Positions 25,854 through 37,328 of a stretch of DNA of 64,000 nt are shown in pieces (positions within the stretch are counted from its first letter, which is position 1; each line of letters opens with the position of its first letter). The notes beneath the pieces were generated by a model. The model was not told the DNA's origin, did no database searches, and saw only the letters and a list, made by a program, of their open reading frames with translations. The DNA comes from Dimorphilus gyrociliatus (lineage: Eukaryota > Annelida > Polychaeta > Dinophilidae). Position numbers and translations under genes: made by a program. Where the stretch lies: assembly GCA_904063045.1 (NCBI GenBank), contig CAJFCJ010000002.1:372001-436000 (forward strand). Reading direction: 5' to 3'.

Positions 25854-26859
25854 ATTTTTGTTGTCTAGATTCAAAATGAATCAACGAACTAACATAGAAT
25901 ACAGCAGAGCGTACTTTCATATATACATACCTTTAAACCCTTCACAATTGAGTATTTATTCAATCGTCTTCAATAGATCAGTTAGCCTGTTGTATTTAGA
26001 CTACGTAGTCTTCCATTTCAATCTTTTAACTAACAAAAAGAGAAAATCATTATGGTAACGTGTATAATTAACGTAATCGGAGAATAACCTGGAACTTTCA
26101 TTTCCCGCCGCCTTACGTCACGGGGACTATTTTGTAAAACGAACAACCACTTAATTGTTCTTTAATTAAAAAAAACGGCTTAAGATTTGTGTGTTAGGCC
26201 TAATTGAATCTAATAATAAAATAATGTAGAATATTGGCTAGAGCGTAGGCATCAATAAACAGAAGAAGATAGCGCTTATCTGTAGACAAACGAAATTCAC
26301 TCACGTCGAAATGTTGAATGTTATCAGTGAATTGTCAACTTTATGACTGGTATGTAAAGAGAGGCTTGTCCTCATTCAATATCTGATTTTTTGGCTATAA
26401 AAATGCCTAACTTTCAACACTTTGGATCAGAAATCAGTTTTGGTAAGTCTAATGGATTGATACTGCGATGTTACTGAGAATCAGAACAATGTTATTACAC
26501 GAATAGATGACCGTAAATTCTAATAATTGCTCTTATCAACACATTTCTTACATGGAATATATTCTTTTCTCGATTCTATAATAATAAAAATAAGAGAGGT
26601 TGCAATGGGTGTCGTGTATAGTAGCGTAACACCAAGTCAGGTGGTATTATGCTGTTATTCACGAAATCTAATTGCGATAGTCATCGACAAAAACGTCAGG
26701 TGGCGTCGGTATCGTTGGACGCCCCGTCGAAAAGCTATATATTCCGAAGCATGTTGTAGACGCCCCTAATAAAAACTTCGACGTCTCATTAAACTCAAAG
26801 TAAGTATATATGCTAGAGAATTAATATAATATTTAATGCTTGTTATCCTTGATTAGACA
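25854..26859. promoter_or_regulatory. Promoter region, PHF24 / small membrane protein
   Basis: About 1 kb between divergent genes. It holds an E2F-like TTTCCCGCC at 26101-26109, a CRE-like TTACGTCAC at 26113-26121, and a TATA box TATAAAAA at 26396-26403. Downstream of the TATA box is a good donor (GGTAAGT at 26442). A second donor GTAAGTATA near 26800 and an acceptor ATTAG at 26855-26857, just before the ATG at 26860, suggest spliced 5' untranslated exons. Confidence 0.4.
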
Positions 26860-27549
26860 ATGAGCCTTAGTGGAGCTATAGCGTCTTCAAGCCATCGGGG
26901 AAGTTATTCGGCTCCACCTAGGAGATTTAGTACACCTACGAAGAAAAATAGCCTCTGTGAAGCTTCAAAGGTACCAGAAAAGAATACGAAAAGGTATAAA
27001 TTAATCGCTAAAAGCTTCTAAATTAGTTTATTCAATGTGACTAAAGACAATAGAGCTATTCTCAAGGGCATCTTTTATTGCTCATTGTAGGCCTACCATT
27101 CGTCGTATCAAAGGCTCGACGCTAATCCAAACTAGAAATGTCGGGTCTAGCTGGTAATTAAGAAATTAAACCGAGGAGCCAGCGTAATTTCATTAACAGC
27201 TATATTTAGGTCGATATCTTCTCTAGGTATATATATTGGCCACGTATAAATATACTTAGGAAACGTTTCGAGTGCAAACGTAAGGAAACATCAATCATAT
27301 GAAACTTAGACAATCGTCTGTTACAACAAACTACGATCATAGTCATTCGTTAACAAGTTTTATTTATGTTAAGCTGAATTGTCACATTCTATTTTCGAGT
27401 TGAGTTTTCTATTTTATATATGAAAGTTCATTGCTTTTCTGGTAAACAGTAACGCCACCGAAAAAGATAAGCCTAAAAAGACGTCCAAGACGACTTGCAT
27501 CCTTCTCTTAACCAGTGCAGCTTTCGCATTAAGTACGCTTTTTTCGTAA
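26860..27549 (+). CDS. Small predicted tail-anchored membrane protein
   Basis: Two exons, 26860-26993 and 27450-27549, joined in phase 2, predict 77 residues. No family was recognised. The N-terminal part is hydrophilic and Ser/Pro/Lys rich (YSAPPRRFSTPTKKNSL), and RRFS fits a basophilic kinase (PKA-type) site. A Lys-rich stretch KDKPKKTSK precedes a single C-terminal hydrophobic segment TTCILLLTSAAFALSTLFS that ends at the stop, the layout of a tail-anchored protein. The acceptor (AAACAG) and donor (AGGTATAAA) are acceptable, and both frames stay open. Upstream acceptor-like sequence could mean untranslated 5' exons. It could still be a chance model. Confidence 0.5.
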
Positions 27550-28033
27550 AGTCAGGAAAAAGACGTTTGACGAAATGTAAAAAGACGTTTTAGTTCGCTT
27601 TAGTCGTCGTTTTATTAGTAGACGTGTGTTGCTGTAGATAAATGAGATATTCGACGTTGACTATATCATCAGAAAGTTGGTCATAATGTATAAAAAAAGT
27701 AGGTCAAGTGATAAATATACTAAATACAAAAATCAGACCTTTTTTTTGCCATTTACAACGGGAGCGTCTAGCGTGGAAGAGTAGTGCAAGTTGAATATCT
27801 ATTTATCCACGGTGTTATTGAGATCAATGCAAAATTCGTACAACATATGAATATATCTCTATGTATGTACGTATGAATATATGAAAATATTTACATATTA
27901 ATACAAAGAGATATATTTATCGAATGTTATGAACGTATAAAAAAAATAAATAGAAGTGTACGCCAATTTAATTCATGTATTTTAAACATTTCTTTTTTTA
28001 TCAATTAGATCATATTGACAAATTTTAGTGTTG

Positions 28034-30173
28034 TTATAATCTATGAACTGCATGTTGCATATCTTCTCGACGCACGCCTTTAGATTGTTCTACTATGCTT
28101 AGACATTTTGATAGCGTCTGAAACGAAAAACACGTTTTAATGGAGAACCCTTAGAAAAACTCCTAATATACCTTTCTGGTTTGTTGCGGTAGAATTATAC
28201 CGTCATCCCAGCATCTACTAGTAGAGTAGAGGGCCGATGATGTTCGTTCCAGTGTCTCCTTTTCGTCAACATTAGACAATCTGCTGGGATTTTCTATAGC
28301 TACTCGAGCATTTGGCCACAAGAAGAGAAAATCTGGTTCGAAACTTCTCCCACCCTGGAAAAAAAAACCTTTTTCGATTTGTTTTGTTATGATGAATAGA
28401 TGTTTCATTTTTTAGCCAATAATGAAGTGATGTGATTATTTTAAATCTAGAGTAACCCTTCTTTTAGTTTTGACTTGTAATATAGAATTTTACCGTTAAA
28501 TAATTGTGAACTCCAAAAGAGTCGCCAATGATCACAGTGATTTTTGTCGATTTTGAGCACGCGACGGCTGACATTAATTGGGCATGAGCCTTAATATCTT
28601 CTGCTTCTAAAAAGTTATAAAGAGATAAAACACTCGTTTACAAAGAAAAATATGGTTTACGAACCAAAAAAAGTGTCTTCCTTAGGTGTATTTTGTATGA
28701 AAACAACAGGAATACTCCTTTGATCGCATAACTGAACAAAATGAGCTCCTTTAGTACCTTCTTCATAGCCTACTTTACCATTATTTGCAACGATTCCAAT
28801 TAAACGCCTGATAAAAAAAAATAATTGAAAGTTGTTATTTTGATGAGTCTATGTATTCTATCTACCCTTCTAAATGACCAAATCCTGTAATAAGCTCTTT
28901 CCCATATAAAGCTTTAAATTCATGAAACCTAGAACCATCTAATAATCTTGCTAACACTTGTCTAGAATCTATTTGGTTATCTTTTGAAATCAAGCCAAGT
29001 AATTCGTCAGGTCCATAGAGTGGCACATCGTACATCTTCGGATCGTCAACTTCCTTCATATTGAAAGTAAGTGCCACTTCCCTCGCCGTAGACAATCCTT
29101 CTTCTTCGTCTTTACAAAAGTAATCAGTTACGCCACTTTTTGAGCAATGTAGTGTTGCTCCTCCCAGTTGTTCGGGTGTAACTATTTCCCCTAAAGCTGC
29201 TTTAACTAGTGGTGGACCCCCAAGGAAAATTGTCCCCGTTTTGTCTATGATAGCAGCTTCCTGACACATTGAAGGAATATAAGCCGCACCGGCTGTGCAA
29301 CTACCGCAAACAACAGCCATCTGTAATACACATATTTATAGAATAACTTATTAGAATTTAGATTAAGCACCTGAGGTATCCCTAATGATGAGATAATTGC
29401 TTCATTAAAAAATGATCGTCCTCCCGTGTTCTTATCGGGAAATATTTCGGCCTTGTATTTGGAAAATTTATAAATTGCTGTACATTAAGTTGAAATTAAA
29501 GAAACCTGCAGAGGGAGAAAAGCACCACCGCTATCCACCAAATAGATGCATGGAATGTTGTGCCGCATGACTATATCATGAGCTCTCAATTGCTTTTTTA
29601 AGGATATGGGATATATTGTTCCTGCTTTAACTGTGGCATCTTGCCCAATAACCATACAATATATACCATTTACCTTACCAATAGCTAATTAAAAAGTTAG
29701 GCATTAAACTGCAAAACATTCATATATATCCGTCGTAATTTACCTGTAACTGTGCCTGCTCTAGGTACATCACCATATTCCATTTGGAGTCCCGCGACTG
29801 GTGATAGTTCCAAAATTTCATCGTAACTATCAAATAATATGTGTAACCTTTGATCAATAAGAAGTTTTCTTTGCTTTAAATGTCGCGACTTGGCTTTATC
29901 ACTTCCACCAGCCAAGGATACTTTCAATGCTTCATTATACTTAGAATTCACAGACTCGTTGTAGGAGTAATTAGTCTTAAACTCTACCGAATTCGTGTCA
30001 ATATCGCTTTTAATAACCTTAAAATGACTTCTCCTTTCAGCTGATAATGAACTAGAGTACCGAGTCCCAGAAATTGATATCACCTCCGGAACTTTTCTAA
30101 TGAAGGGTCCAAGCTTGCAATCATATAATCTGAAATAATCCCTAAAAATAATTCCCCTACTTAGTTTTAGCAT
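28034..30173 (-). CDS. Methylcrotonoyl-CoA carboxylase beta-like protein, divergent
   Basis: Resembles the carboxyltransferase subunit of 3-methylcrotonyl-CoA carboxylase (leucine catabolism, mitochondria). Eight exons: 29744-30173, 29506-29684, 29371-29451, 28866-29320, 28665-28807, 28494-28606, 28172-28354 and 28034-28117, giving 555 residues (human MCCC2 563). The start [20 protein letters not shown] looks like a transit peptide. Conserved blocks include [45 protein letters not shown] and [13 protein letters not shown]. The second half departs from the family: the usual NITGFMVG loop reads NTPKEDTFF, and GGSYGAGNYGMCGRAY reads [16 protein letters not shown]; the segment after PNAR is also shortened. 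Activity is therefore doubtful. The donor at 28664 (G-GTTCGT) is weak. It is divergent from PARPBP. Confidence 0.85.
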
Positions 30174-30501
30174 TTTCAATAAATTTCCTTTTATATCAAG
30201 CCATAAATCGCACACTTTTAAAATTATTAACTTTGTACTGTAGATATCTGTCTGCTACCTTTATTTAGCTAGGTTAGCTGTTCCATGGTTTTTAAAACTT
30301 TGTTATGAACGGGAGTATTGAACCCTTTCCTAGGCTTATATTACAAGGCTGGTATCCGGTTACGCACAAAGTATGATAAAGCGGCCCTTTTATTAGAACA
30401 TAGAACCACACTAACGCCTTGTTTACACCACCATATTCAAAAACAGGAACGTTTTAATTTCAATTTAATAAGAGTTTAGTAGTTAACTGGAGATAAACAC
30501 T
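30174..30501. promoter_or_regulatory. Divergent promoter, MCCC2-like / PARPBP
   Basis: 328 bases between two starts on opposite strands; presumably shared. No named motif stands out. Confidence 0.45.
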
Positions 30502-32929
30502 ATGAAGGATTATGCAGGGAAGATATTTCTGGCGGAGAATGTTGAGATTAGCCTAGTAGATACAATCGTAAATAGATTTAAAGAGAAAGCTGTGAACATA
30601 GATGACGAACAAAAAGACGAAATACTTGGTGGGAAAAACGGTAAGTTGTTTTGGATAATTTGTCAAGCTACTTTAGTTGTTTATTTTATTTCAGACGAGC
30701 GATCTACTTTATTTATTGTTTTATCTGACTCTTATAATTGTGGACAAACTATTACATCGTATTATACATCATTATTCAGACATTTTAGTTCAAATTCAAA
30801 ATCAAACAGAACATTACTTTCACATGACGACCAGCTTGTTGTTTTACAACTTTGCTTATTCGAAAGCCAAAAAGAGGTATGTCTGCTTCTTTTCGAAGTA
30901 TAAAATTTATTCGTTTTAATATAAAATCTGTAGGAAAACAAAGAGAGTGAAATCAGCTTCAATGAACTGAAAGACTTACATGAGCAATTTTTATCAAAGA
31001 AGTTATACGAAAGAGATGTTGGAAGTCTGTCAAACGTTCTAGTCGAAAAATATACAAAATATCTTCAGCGTTGCAATATGTTCGATGCAATAGATTTATA
31101 TAAATCAGTTAAAGAGCTCCTCAATTCTAGTCCAGTTAATTTATATTTAAAAGAAAAGTGTTTTTTTTTTATTGGTAAACCTTCAAATTGTGTGGAAGTA
31201 AATATCCTTTATTCATTTCAAGATGTTAATTATTTACTAACTTGTTTTATTGCATTTCAGCTTGAAATGTTGAAGGAATTAATGAAGCTACTTAAATGTT
31301 TTAATTTATCTGTGGAAGTTCCTCTAAATGCTAGTTTTTGCGAAGAAGCATTGAGCGAAATTAATATTATTACTTCAAGATGTAAGACCGATGCAATTAA
31401 TTTTACAAATGATTCAACGTCACAAAATTCGCTTTCTAATTCTGAGGTTAATTTTTTACTTGAAACATACATGCTTTATACATATATCCATATATTTATG
31501 AAAGATATATATAAATATATTAACTCTCTGTATGCTTCTCTATTATAGCTTTATACTGAAGAAGCCTTGATGGCATATCTAGAATTGACAGTAAACACAA
31601 GAAACGAGTTGGCTTTAGCAAGAGCAATCAATGTTCCAGAGAGGGAATTTGATCAAAAAGCGTTTACTGTTCTCAAGCATCGTTCGGAAGAAATGAGCCT
31701 CTATCAGGTTTGTTTTATATAAAACCCACAATTTTTCACCACTTATTTCCTGTCATTTTAGACTGCCGTTTCGTACGTAATGAAAACTCGTCTCGGTGGT
31801 AAAAGCTACGCACCTGATGAAAATGATCCCCTATCGCATTATTTGAAAGCTTTAGGAGATTTTACAGATTTTATTCATAAATTGCATTCGATTGTGGAGG
31901 ATGAAAAGAACAGCAGGTAATAAACTCATATTATATCTTTACTTTTCATTTAGTCCCAAAACCAATATCAGAAAAGCTATAAAGTCAGTGGTCAACGCGA
32001 TTAAGAAAGCCATATTGAAATGTAAAGATTGTAAAGTTAAGAAAGATAAGGTTGCATCCACCTGTGAGCGTACTATAGCGAAAATTGAGAGAGTTGACAT
32101 TAGCAATTCAAATAAAAAGGAATTGGTAAATAAACTTAATATTTTAAAGAAAGATAACAAGTTTGTATTTATTCTCTTTGTTTTCTTCAGGAAACTTGTA
32201 ATTACGAAGGGGTTGAAGCTATGACGATAATTCAAAGAATCTTGGACGACTATGCAAGTCGATGCAGTTCATCTCTAAAGAAAATTATACAGGGAGAATC
32301 AAGTAGAAAAACGCCACTGCCAATGTGCAGTGTAATTTATAAATTCCAGTAAGACTGATAGAAAAAGCATTAAATGTATAAATTATAAACTGAAAAATTT
32401 GTTCTTAAGATCTCCCGAGGAAAAAGAGAGTGAAAGCGTAGATGAAAAACTCGCGACAGTCACGGAAGTTAAAGAATCTCCTATTAAATTTCAGAAGAGT
32501 AAATGTAAATCATTTCTGGATTGGGCATTACCTGATTCTTTAGACTTGAAAAATGTTCCAAAACCAATAACACCTCCAAAAAAGTAAATTTTCAATGAAA
32601 TTTTTGTTATACATTATTTTCACTTATGTTTTTCTTTATTTAGGAAAATCGTTCAGAAAGATCAAAACAAGGCACAAAAGAAATCTGTTCACGTAAACTT
32701 AAATTCTCTTTATACAAACGACTTAGAAGCGGATAAGGAGAATTTGGAACCAAACTCATCACCTTGCGCAAAAAAGCCGAAAAAGAAAACAGCTAAAAGA
32801 AACATTGCCAATTCATTAAATGCGACCGACAACAAAAAGAAAAAGGATCAAAAAGTAATTAAGCGCAAACCTCTTCAACAGATCTCTGGACAGCTCCAGT
32901 TAACGTCATTTTTTAATATGAGAAATTAA
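30502..32929 (+). CDS. PARPBP: PCNA-interacting partner PARI (PARPBP)
   Basis: Antirecombinase that binds PCNA and RAD51 and limits homologous recombination at replication forks. Ten exons: 30502-30640, 30695-30876, 30934-31134, 31261-31446, 31549-31707, 31762-31916, 31954-32125, 32191-32348, 32410-32583 and 32644-32929, giving 603 residues (human 579). The diagnostic segment NTRNELALARAINVPEREFD is followed by LGGKSYAPDENDPLSHYLKA, close to vertebrate PARI. A RSPEEKE-like motif corresponds to the vertebrate RSPT region. The C-terminus is Lys-rich and ends with a PIP box QLQLTSFF, matching the vertebrate C-terminal AKLTQFF. The helicase-like N-terminal region is weakly conserved, as usual for the family. 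COMMD4 follows 368 bases downstream. Confidence 0.93.
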
Positions 32930-33297
32930 TACTTTTTTTACTATTTTTTGTTTTTTAAAAGTTTTTCGTTTTTTTTAATACTATTGCAACAGTTTGAACA
33001 AGTTTTTAAGAAATAAAACTGCAACTATACTTGATCATTAAGTTAAATAAATTTTTGTGTCTTTTTCTCTTTAGAACTCTTTCCCGCCATAAACAACATT
33101 CAGCCTTGAACTTTAATCATAGAGTAAGATTAACACACAAGTGAAGAAATTTTAAAATGGCGTCAAATAAGAACTGATAGCAGATGCAATACTTTTTTTA
33201 AAACAAAAATGTCAGCCTCCATTCTGTAGACCGAAATAAAATTTTGGGCGTTAATTTCCTCTAATTTTTTGCAAAATACATTTCTCCTTGATTAAAA
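32930..33297. promoter_or_regulatory. Spacer with E2F-like site before COMMD4
   Basis: PARPBP 3' region with T-rich runs, then TTTCCCGCC at 33080-33088, an E2F-type element, about 210 bases upstream of the COMMD4 start. Confidence 0.35.
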
Positions 33298-34655
33298 ATG
33301 GTAATAAAATTCGCTGTGTAATCAGTTTTTAAGTAATATTAATTGCAGCGTTTTAAATTTTGCGGAGATTTGGATTGTCCAGATTGGGTTCTGGCAGAAA
33401 TCTCAACCCTCTCTAGATTAGTGAGTTATATTAGTTTAATTAAATGATGCCTTTATTGTTTATACAATTTATTTAGAGTTCAATAAAAGTTAAACTTCTC
33501 TGTGCTCAAATTGTTAATGATCTACTTGGTGGAGCAATCGATGTAAGTTTTGTCATTAAACTAGATTTCTTCCAAAAACAACATTGGTCAATGCGAGCTT
33601 ATATCGTAATGTAGAAACAATTCTCTCTCAGTAGAGGAAACACTCTCGAGCACTTATATATTTCAATAATTGATAACTCGGTTTTACTTTTGATTTATCC
33701 CTAAAAGTACTATTTTTTTATTATGCTGAATCGGTTTCTTACGTGTTTCTCGTAATTCTCGATAGCTTTTAAGATAAATCTTTATACGACATATAATCAT
33801 AATTTATTACTTTTCCTCTAAAAGGGTGATTTATTTTGTAACAGTTCGAAAAAGTTGGCAAGCTGACACAAGATGCAAAATTTGGTATTTGGCATTAATT
33901 CTTTATGCTAATTTATAGCATCTGCTTTTTATAAATGTTTATTAACACAATGAAATATTTTACTAGAGGAAGACGATATAAAGGCAACAATAAGCACTGT
34001 AAACTTCATAATAAGCCACGCTGTTCGTTATAACGTTGATACAAAAGTTCTTGTGGATGAATTACAACAGCTTGGTTTACCGAAAGGTTGATTACTTGTA
34101 AAATACTGTTTTCCATCCTTTTCTAATTATTCAAAATCAATTATTAATTTTAATAGAGCATTCAACATCACTTGGAAAGTCGTTTTCAGACAATTTCACT
34201 CGACTTCACGATCATTTTCGAGAAAACTCTTTGAGATGTTAGAAAAATAAGTTTTTTTTTATGAGAACACTTTTATTTTCCTCTCAGGTTCTTAATACTT
34301 ACTTTTCAATATTAGTACCCTACCTGGAGAGAATTGACTGGAGGGCAGACATTTTGCTAGCCAGTAGTAGAACAGAGGTAATTGGGATTATTCTACAAGT
34401 ATTTGTCATATAGTAGTATTTTCTTTAAATATAAACTGTAGGTGATAAACACGCCTTGCCTTCAACTAAACTTGAAATTGAGAGAAAATGGCCGACTGCA
34501 GTCAATTCCAGTTAGTTTGACAGAAGAAAAATTGAACATACTATTGCATGGTTCGTCGACATTTCTTATATTTTATTACAATTCATTTTTATCCATTTGT
34601 TTTATCAGAACTTAAAGAAGCTCAGAAGGTAATTGAAGAATTGGACATTAGTTAG
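33298..34655 (+). CDS. COMMD4: COMM domain-containing protein 4
   Basis: Subunit of the Commander complex (COMMD1-10 with CCDC22/CCDC93), which recycles endosomal cargo. Nine exons: 33298-33300, 33349-33420, 33477-33542, 33845-33884, 33967-34086, 34157-34237, 34316-34377, 34442-34550 and 34609-34655, giving 199 residues, exactly the human length. Exon 1 contributes only the initiator ATG, then [20 protein letters not shown] follows, as in human [19 protein letters not shown]. The helical N-domain ([20 protein letters not shown]) precedes the C-terminal COMM domain ([17 protein letters not shown], then [11 protein letters not shown]), ending [13 protein letters not shown]. All splice sites are GT-AG and frame-consistent. 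Confidence 0.94.
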
Positions 34656-35013
34656 ATATTTGTTAATAAAAATAAGTAAAGCAAGTTTTTTATAGGAAAA
34701 AATGTCTTTTGTAATAAATTTCCTTAATTTTAAAATTAATAGAACATTGAATTACTTTTATATTTTATTTAGTCTCTGAAAAAAGACAAATTCACAAATC
34801 TTTTTTGCCCTTTAAACAATACAGGTGATGCGCATGCGTATAGCTTCAAATAAATAAGTTTTTAGAAGAACTTTATTAGATAAATTTGACAAGTCGAGTT
34901 ATGATATAAAATAAGCAAAATAATAGATTAATTTAATCGATATTTCACCTAAAGAAAAATATTTTCACGTCTATCCAGTTAGCAGACGACATACTGACAG
35001 CGCCACGCCAACT
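34656..35013. promoter_or_regulatory. Spacer with NRF1-type site upstream of BPNT2
   Basis: COMMD4 3' region and BPNT2 5' region. The core TGCGCATGCG lies at 34829-34838, 175 bases before the BPNT2 ATG. A sequence GACAGCGCCACGCC precedes the start codon. Confidence 0.4.
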
Positions 35014-36232
35014 ATGGCATCAGTGAATGTAAAATTAAATCCTTTTGGAATTACCTTAATCATTGGACTCATACTATTACTATTCGTTTACAAATTTGGA
35101 TTTTTTAGTTTTTCCAAACCAGATACAGTAGATATGAGAGAATTAATGTCCGTTTCTATTGATTTGGCCGAAAAAGGGGGTAACAGAATATTAGCTGTAA
35201 AAAATAATGACAAAGAGGCTGTAGTGAAAGGTAAAACAAAGGAAGGAGCTAAGGAATATAAAACGAAAGCTGACCTAAGTTCTCATGAAGTAATTACTGG
35301 TGGTTTCAAAAAAGTTTATGGAGATACATTAACAGTAAGAGCAAAGGAAGGCGGCTCTATTTTATCTCGTTACTAAACCCTTTCTATGATTTTTTTTAGG
35401 TAAAATCAGAGGAAAAATCAGATGTCGACGAGAAGATTCAACCTATTACCTCTTCAATAGACTTGGCTAATAAAGATATATTTCAACAATTATCCGAAAA
35501 CAACATCAGAGTTGCAAAATCAGACATAACAATCTGGGTGGATCCATTGGATGCTACCCAGGAATATACTGAGGGTAATATTTAATCAATTATTTAACGA
35601 TTAAAATTTATAACATATGTTTTTTTTCAAACAGACTTGAACCAATATGTTTCAACAATGATTTGTATAGCTATTAGAGGGGTCCCGGAATTTGGAGTCA
35701 TTCATTTTCCATATGCTACAGAGAACAAAAGGACTTTCTGGGGCTATGCTAAAGGTGGTAAGGTTTCCAGCAATCTCAAGAAAGACGCGCAGCCCAGTAG
35801 TCCTGACTGGAAATTTATCATATCTCGATCGCATTCAGGATCGAAAGTTAAGGAAATCTTAAGTGAAGCATTTGGAAAAGATGTCAAAATAGAAGCTGCT
35901 GGAGGTGCGGGTTATAAAACTATTCAGGTTCTAACAGGTGGTGCAACTGCTTATGTTCATTATACAAAAATAAAGAAATGGGATATTTGTGCTGGTATGT
36001 ACAAATTTAAATCTCAGTTATAAAATTTAACTGTTCACTACATCAATTTCTTTTAGGAAATGCTATTGTGAACGCCATGGGAGGTAAAATGACAACAACA
36101 AAAAATGACAAAATCAACTATTCAGCATCAGGCTCAAATGAAAACAACGAAGGCTTACTTGCGTATTTATCAAAAGGCGATACAATTTTGAGTAAGCTAG
36201 CTGGAAAGGATGTAAATAATGCTAAAAATTGA
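35014..36232 (+). CDS. BPNT2: Golgi 3'-phosphoadenosine 5'-phosphate phosphatase
   Basis: Hydrolyses PAP, the by-product of Golgi sulfotransferases, to AMP; needed for glycosaminoglycan sulfation. Four exons: 35014-35334, 35400-35574, 35635-35994 and 36057-36232, giving 343 residues (human about 359). A type II membrane anchor is visible (GITLIIGLILLLFVYKFGFF) near the N-terminus. The metal-binding signature of the lithium-sensitive inositol-phosphatase superfamily is WVDPLDATQEYTE. Later conserved pieces are VSTMICIAIRGVPEFGVIH, SRSHSG, AGGAGYKTIQVL and KKWDICAGNAIVNAMGG, where WDICAG holds the last metal ligand. It ends convergently, 133 bases from the next gene's stop. Confidence 0.94.
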
Positions 36233-36365
36233 ATTTTATGTTTATGTTTAACAAGCTTGTTCGAAATAACTTGCTGTCTAATTAAAATTTAGGTAATTAA
36301 ATATTTTTACTTGTATTCAAGTTTTTAATAAAACTACACGATTTGAATATAACGAAGATTATTAA

Positions 36366-37328
36366 TTAAACGGGACAAACAGTAACAGTTATTGAATGTC
36401 CTCCATTACTTCTCTTTTTTTTCAGTTTATTCAATAGTTTAGTGATATCTCTTCTAACGTCTACTTTTGTATATCCATAGAGGAGAGGATTTAAAATAGG
36501 ATACAGACAGAAAAAATATATTACTATCTTAACAAAACGATTTCTTCCTAAAATATATATAAATCTTTCAGTTGGATCAATAAAGGCTATGAAGGATGCC
36601 ATATAAAAGAATGGAATCCATAGAATTATTAAAACTACGATTTGAGCTAATAGAGATATGGTTCCTGATAAAATTTTACTTTCCATTTCCTTTCTCTTAA
36701 TGTAAATAATTCTTAGAATAGGAATATATAAACATAAACTAAGAAAAGAGAGTGCAATCAGATGTCCCATGACATACAATTTCAGAAATGGCGATCCTTG
36801 AACAGATAAAAAATTGCAGAACACAAAATTTTCACTTGAGAAGTCTTTTTCTAATGTCCTATTCCATCCCATCAATGGTGTTGCACACACGAATAAGCTA
36901 TGTATAATTATAAAGACAATGGTAAACTTTATTCTTCTTTCCGTTATAATAAGGTTATAATGCAGAGGAAATATTATGGCTATAAATCTGTCGACAGTTG
37001 TCATTAGGATAATCAGAAAGCCTATCAAAAAACATGTAAACAATGGATAGTGCGAATACATACAAGAATAGTAGTTTTTAACAGAGGTAGAGTAATAAAT
37101 GATAACGGGTAGAGCAATTAAAGATGTTAATGCGTCATTACAACTAAGACAGACCAGTCCATAATTATTCACTTTATTATAGATATTCTTGTTTCTTATC
37201 ATTATAATGAACAGAAAAATATTTAATATAAAACCTATCGGAGATATTAGCCCAAAGTATATTCTTGCCTCCACTTTAAAATTCTCCCATTCTCTGAAAT
37301 TACTTTCGAAAAAGTCGCTTTTATTCAT
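36366..37328 (-). CDS. Adenosine-receptor-like rhodopsin-class GPCR
   Basis: Intronless seven-transmembrane receptor, 320 residues from ATG 37328; the preceding TTG codon of the open frame is not used. TM1 has a GFILN motif (the Asn). TM2 has LVCLSCNDALTSLIALPV, keeping the TM2 Asp. TM3 ends in VDRFIAIIFPLHY, a DRF variant. The TM4 end ATPLMGWN resembles adenosine receptors (TPMLGWN). TM6 reads LIILWIPFFY and TM7 NPLLYGYTK, an NPxxY variant. The Cys before TM3 (YYSCMY) and in extracellular loop 2 (FVFCNF) can form the standard disulphide. The ligand is not assigned: adenosine-like is a suggestion from motifs only, since key purine-binding residues were not verified. Confidence 0.8.
   Translation of the reverse strand: MNKSDFFESNFREWENFKVEARIYFGLISPIGFILNIFLFIIMIRNKNIYNKVNNYGLVCLSCNDALTSLIALPVIIYYSTSVKNYYSCMYSHYPLFTCFLIGFLIILMTTVDRFIAIIFPLHYNLIITERRIKFTIVFIIIHSLFVCATPLMGWNRTLEKDFSSENFVFCNFLSVQGSPFLKLYVMGHLIALSFLSLCLYIPILRIIYIKRKEMESKILSGTISLLAQIVVLIILWIPFFYMASFIAFIDPTERFIYILGRNRFVKIVIYFFCLYPILNPLLYGYTKVDVRRDITKLLNKLKKKRSNGGHSITVTVCPV

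Noticed and set aside
26527-26769. 80-codon open frame upstream of the tail-anchored protein
   Set aside because: No ATG at its start, odd Arg/Trp-rich composition, no joining splice phase found; possibly 5' untranslated sequence.
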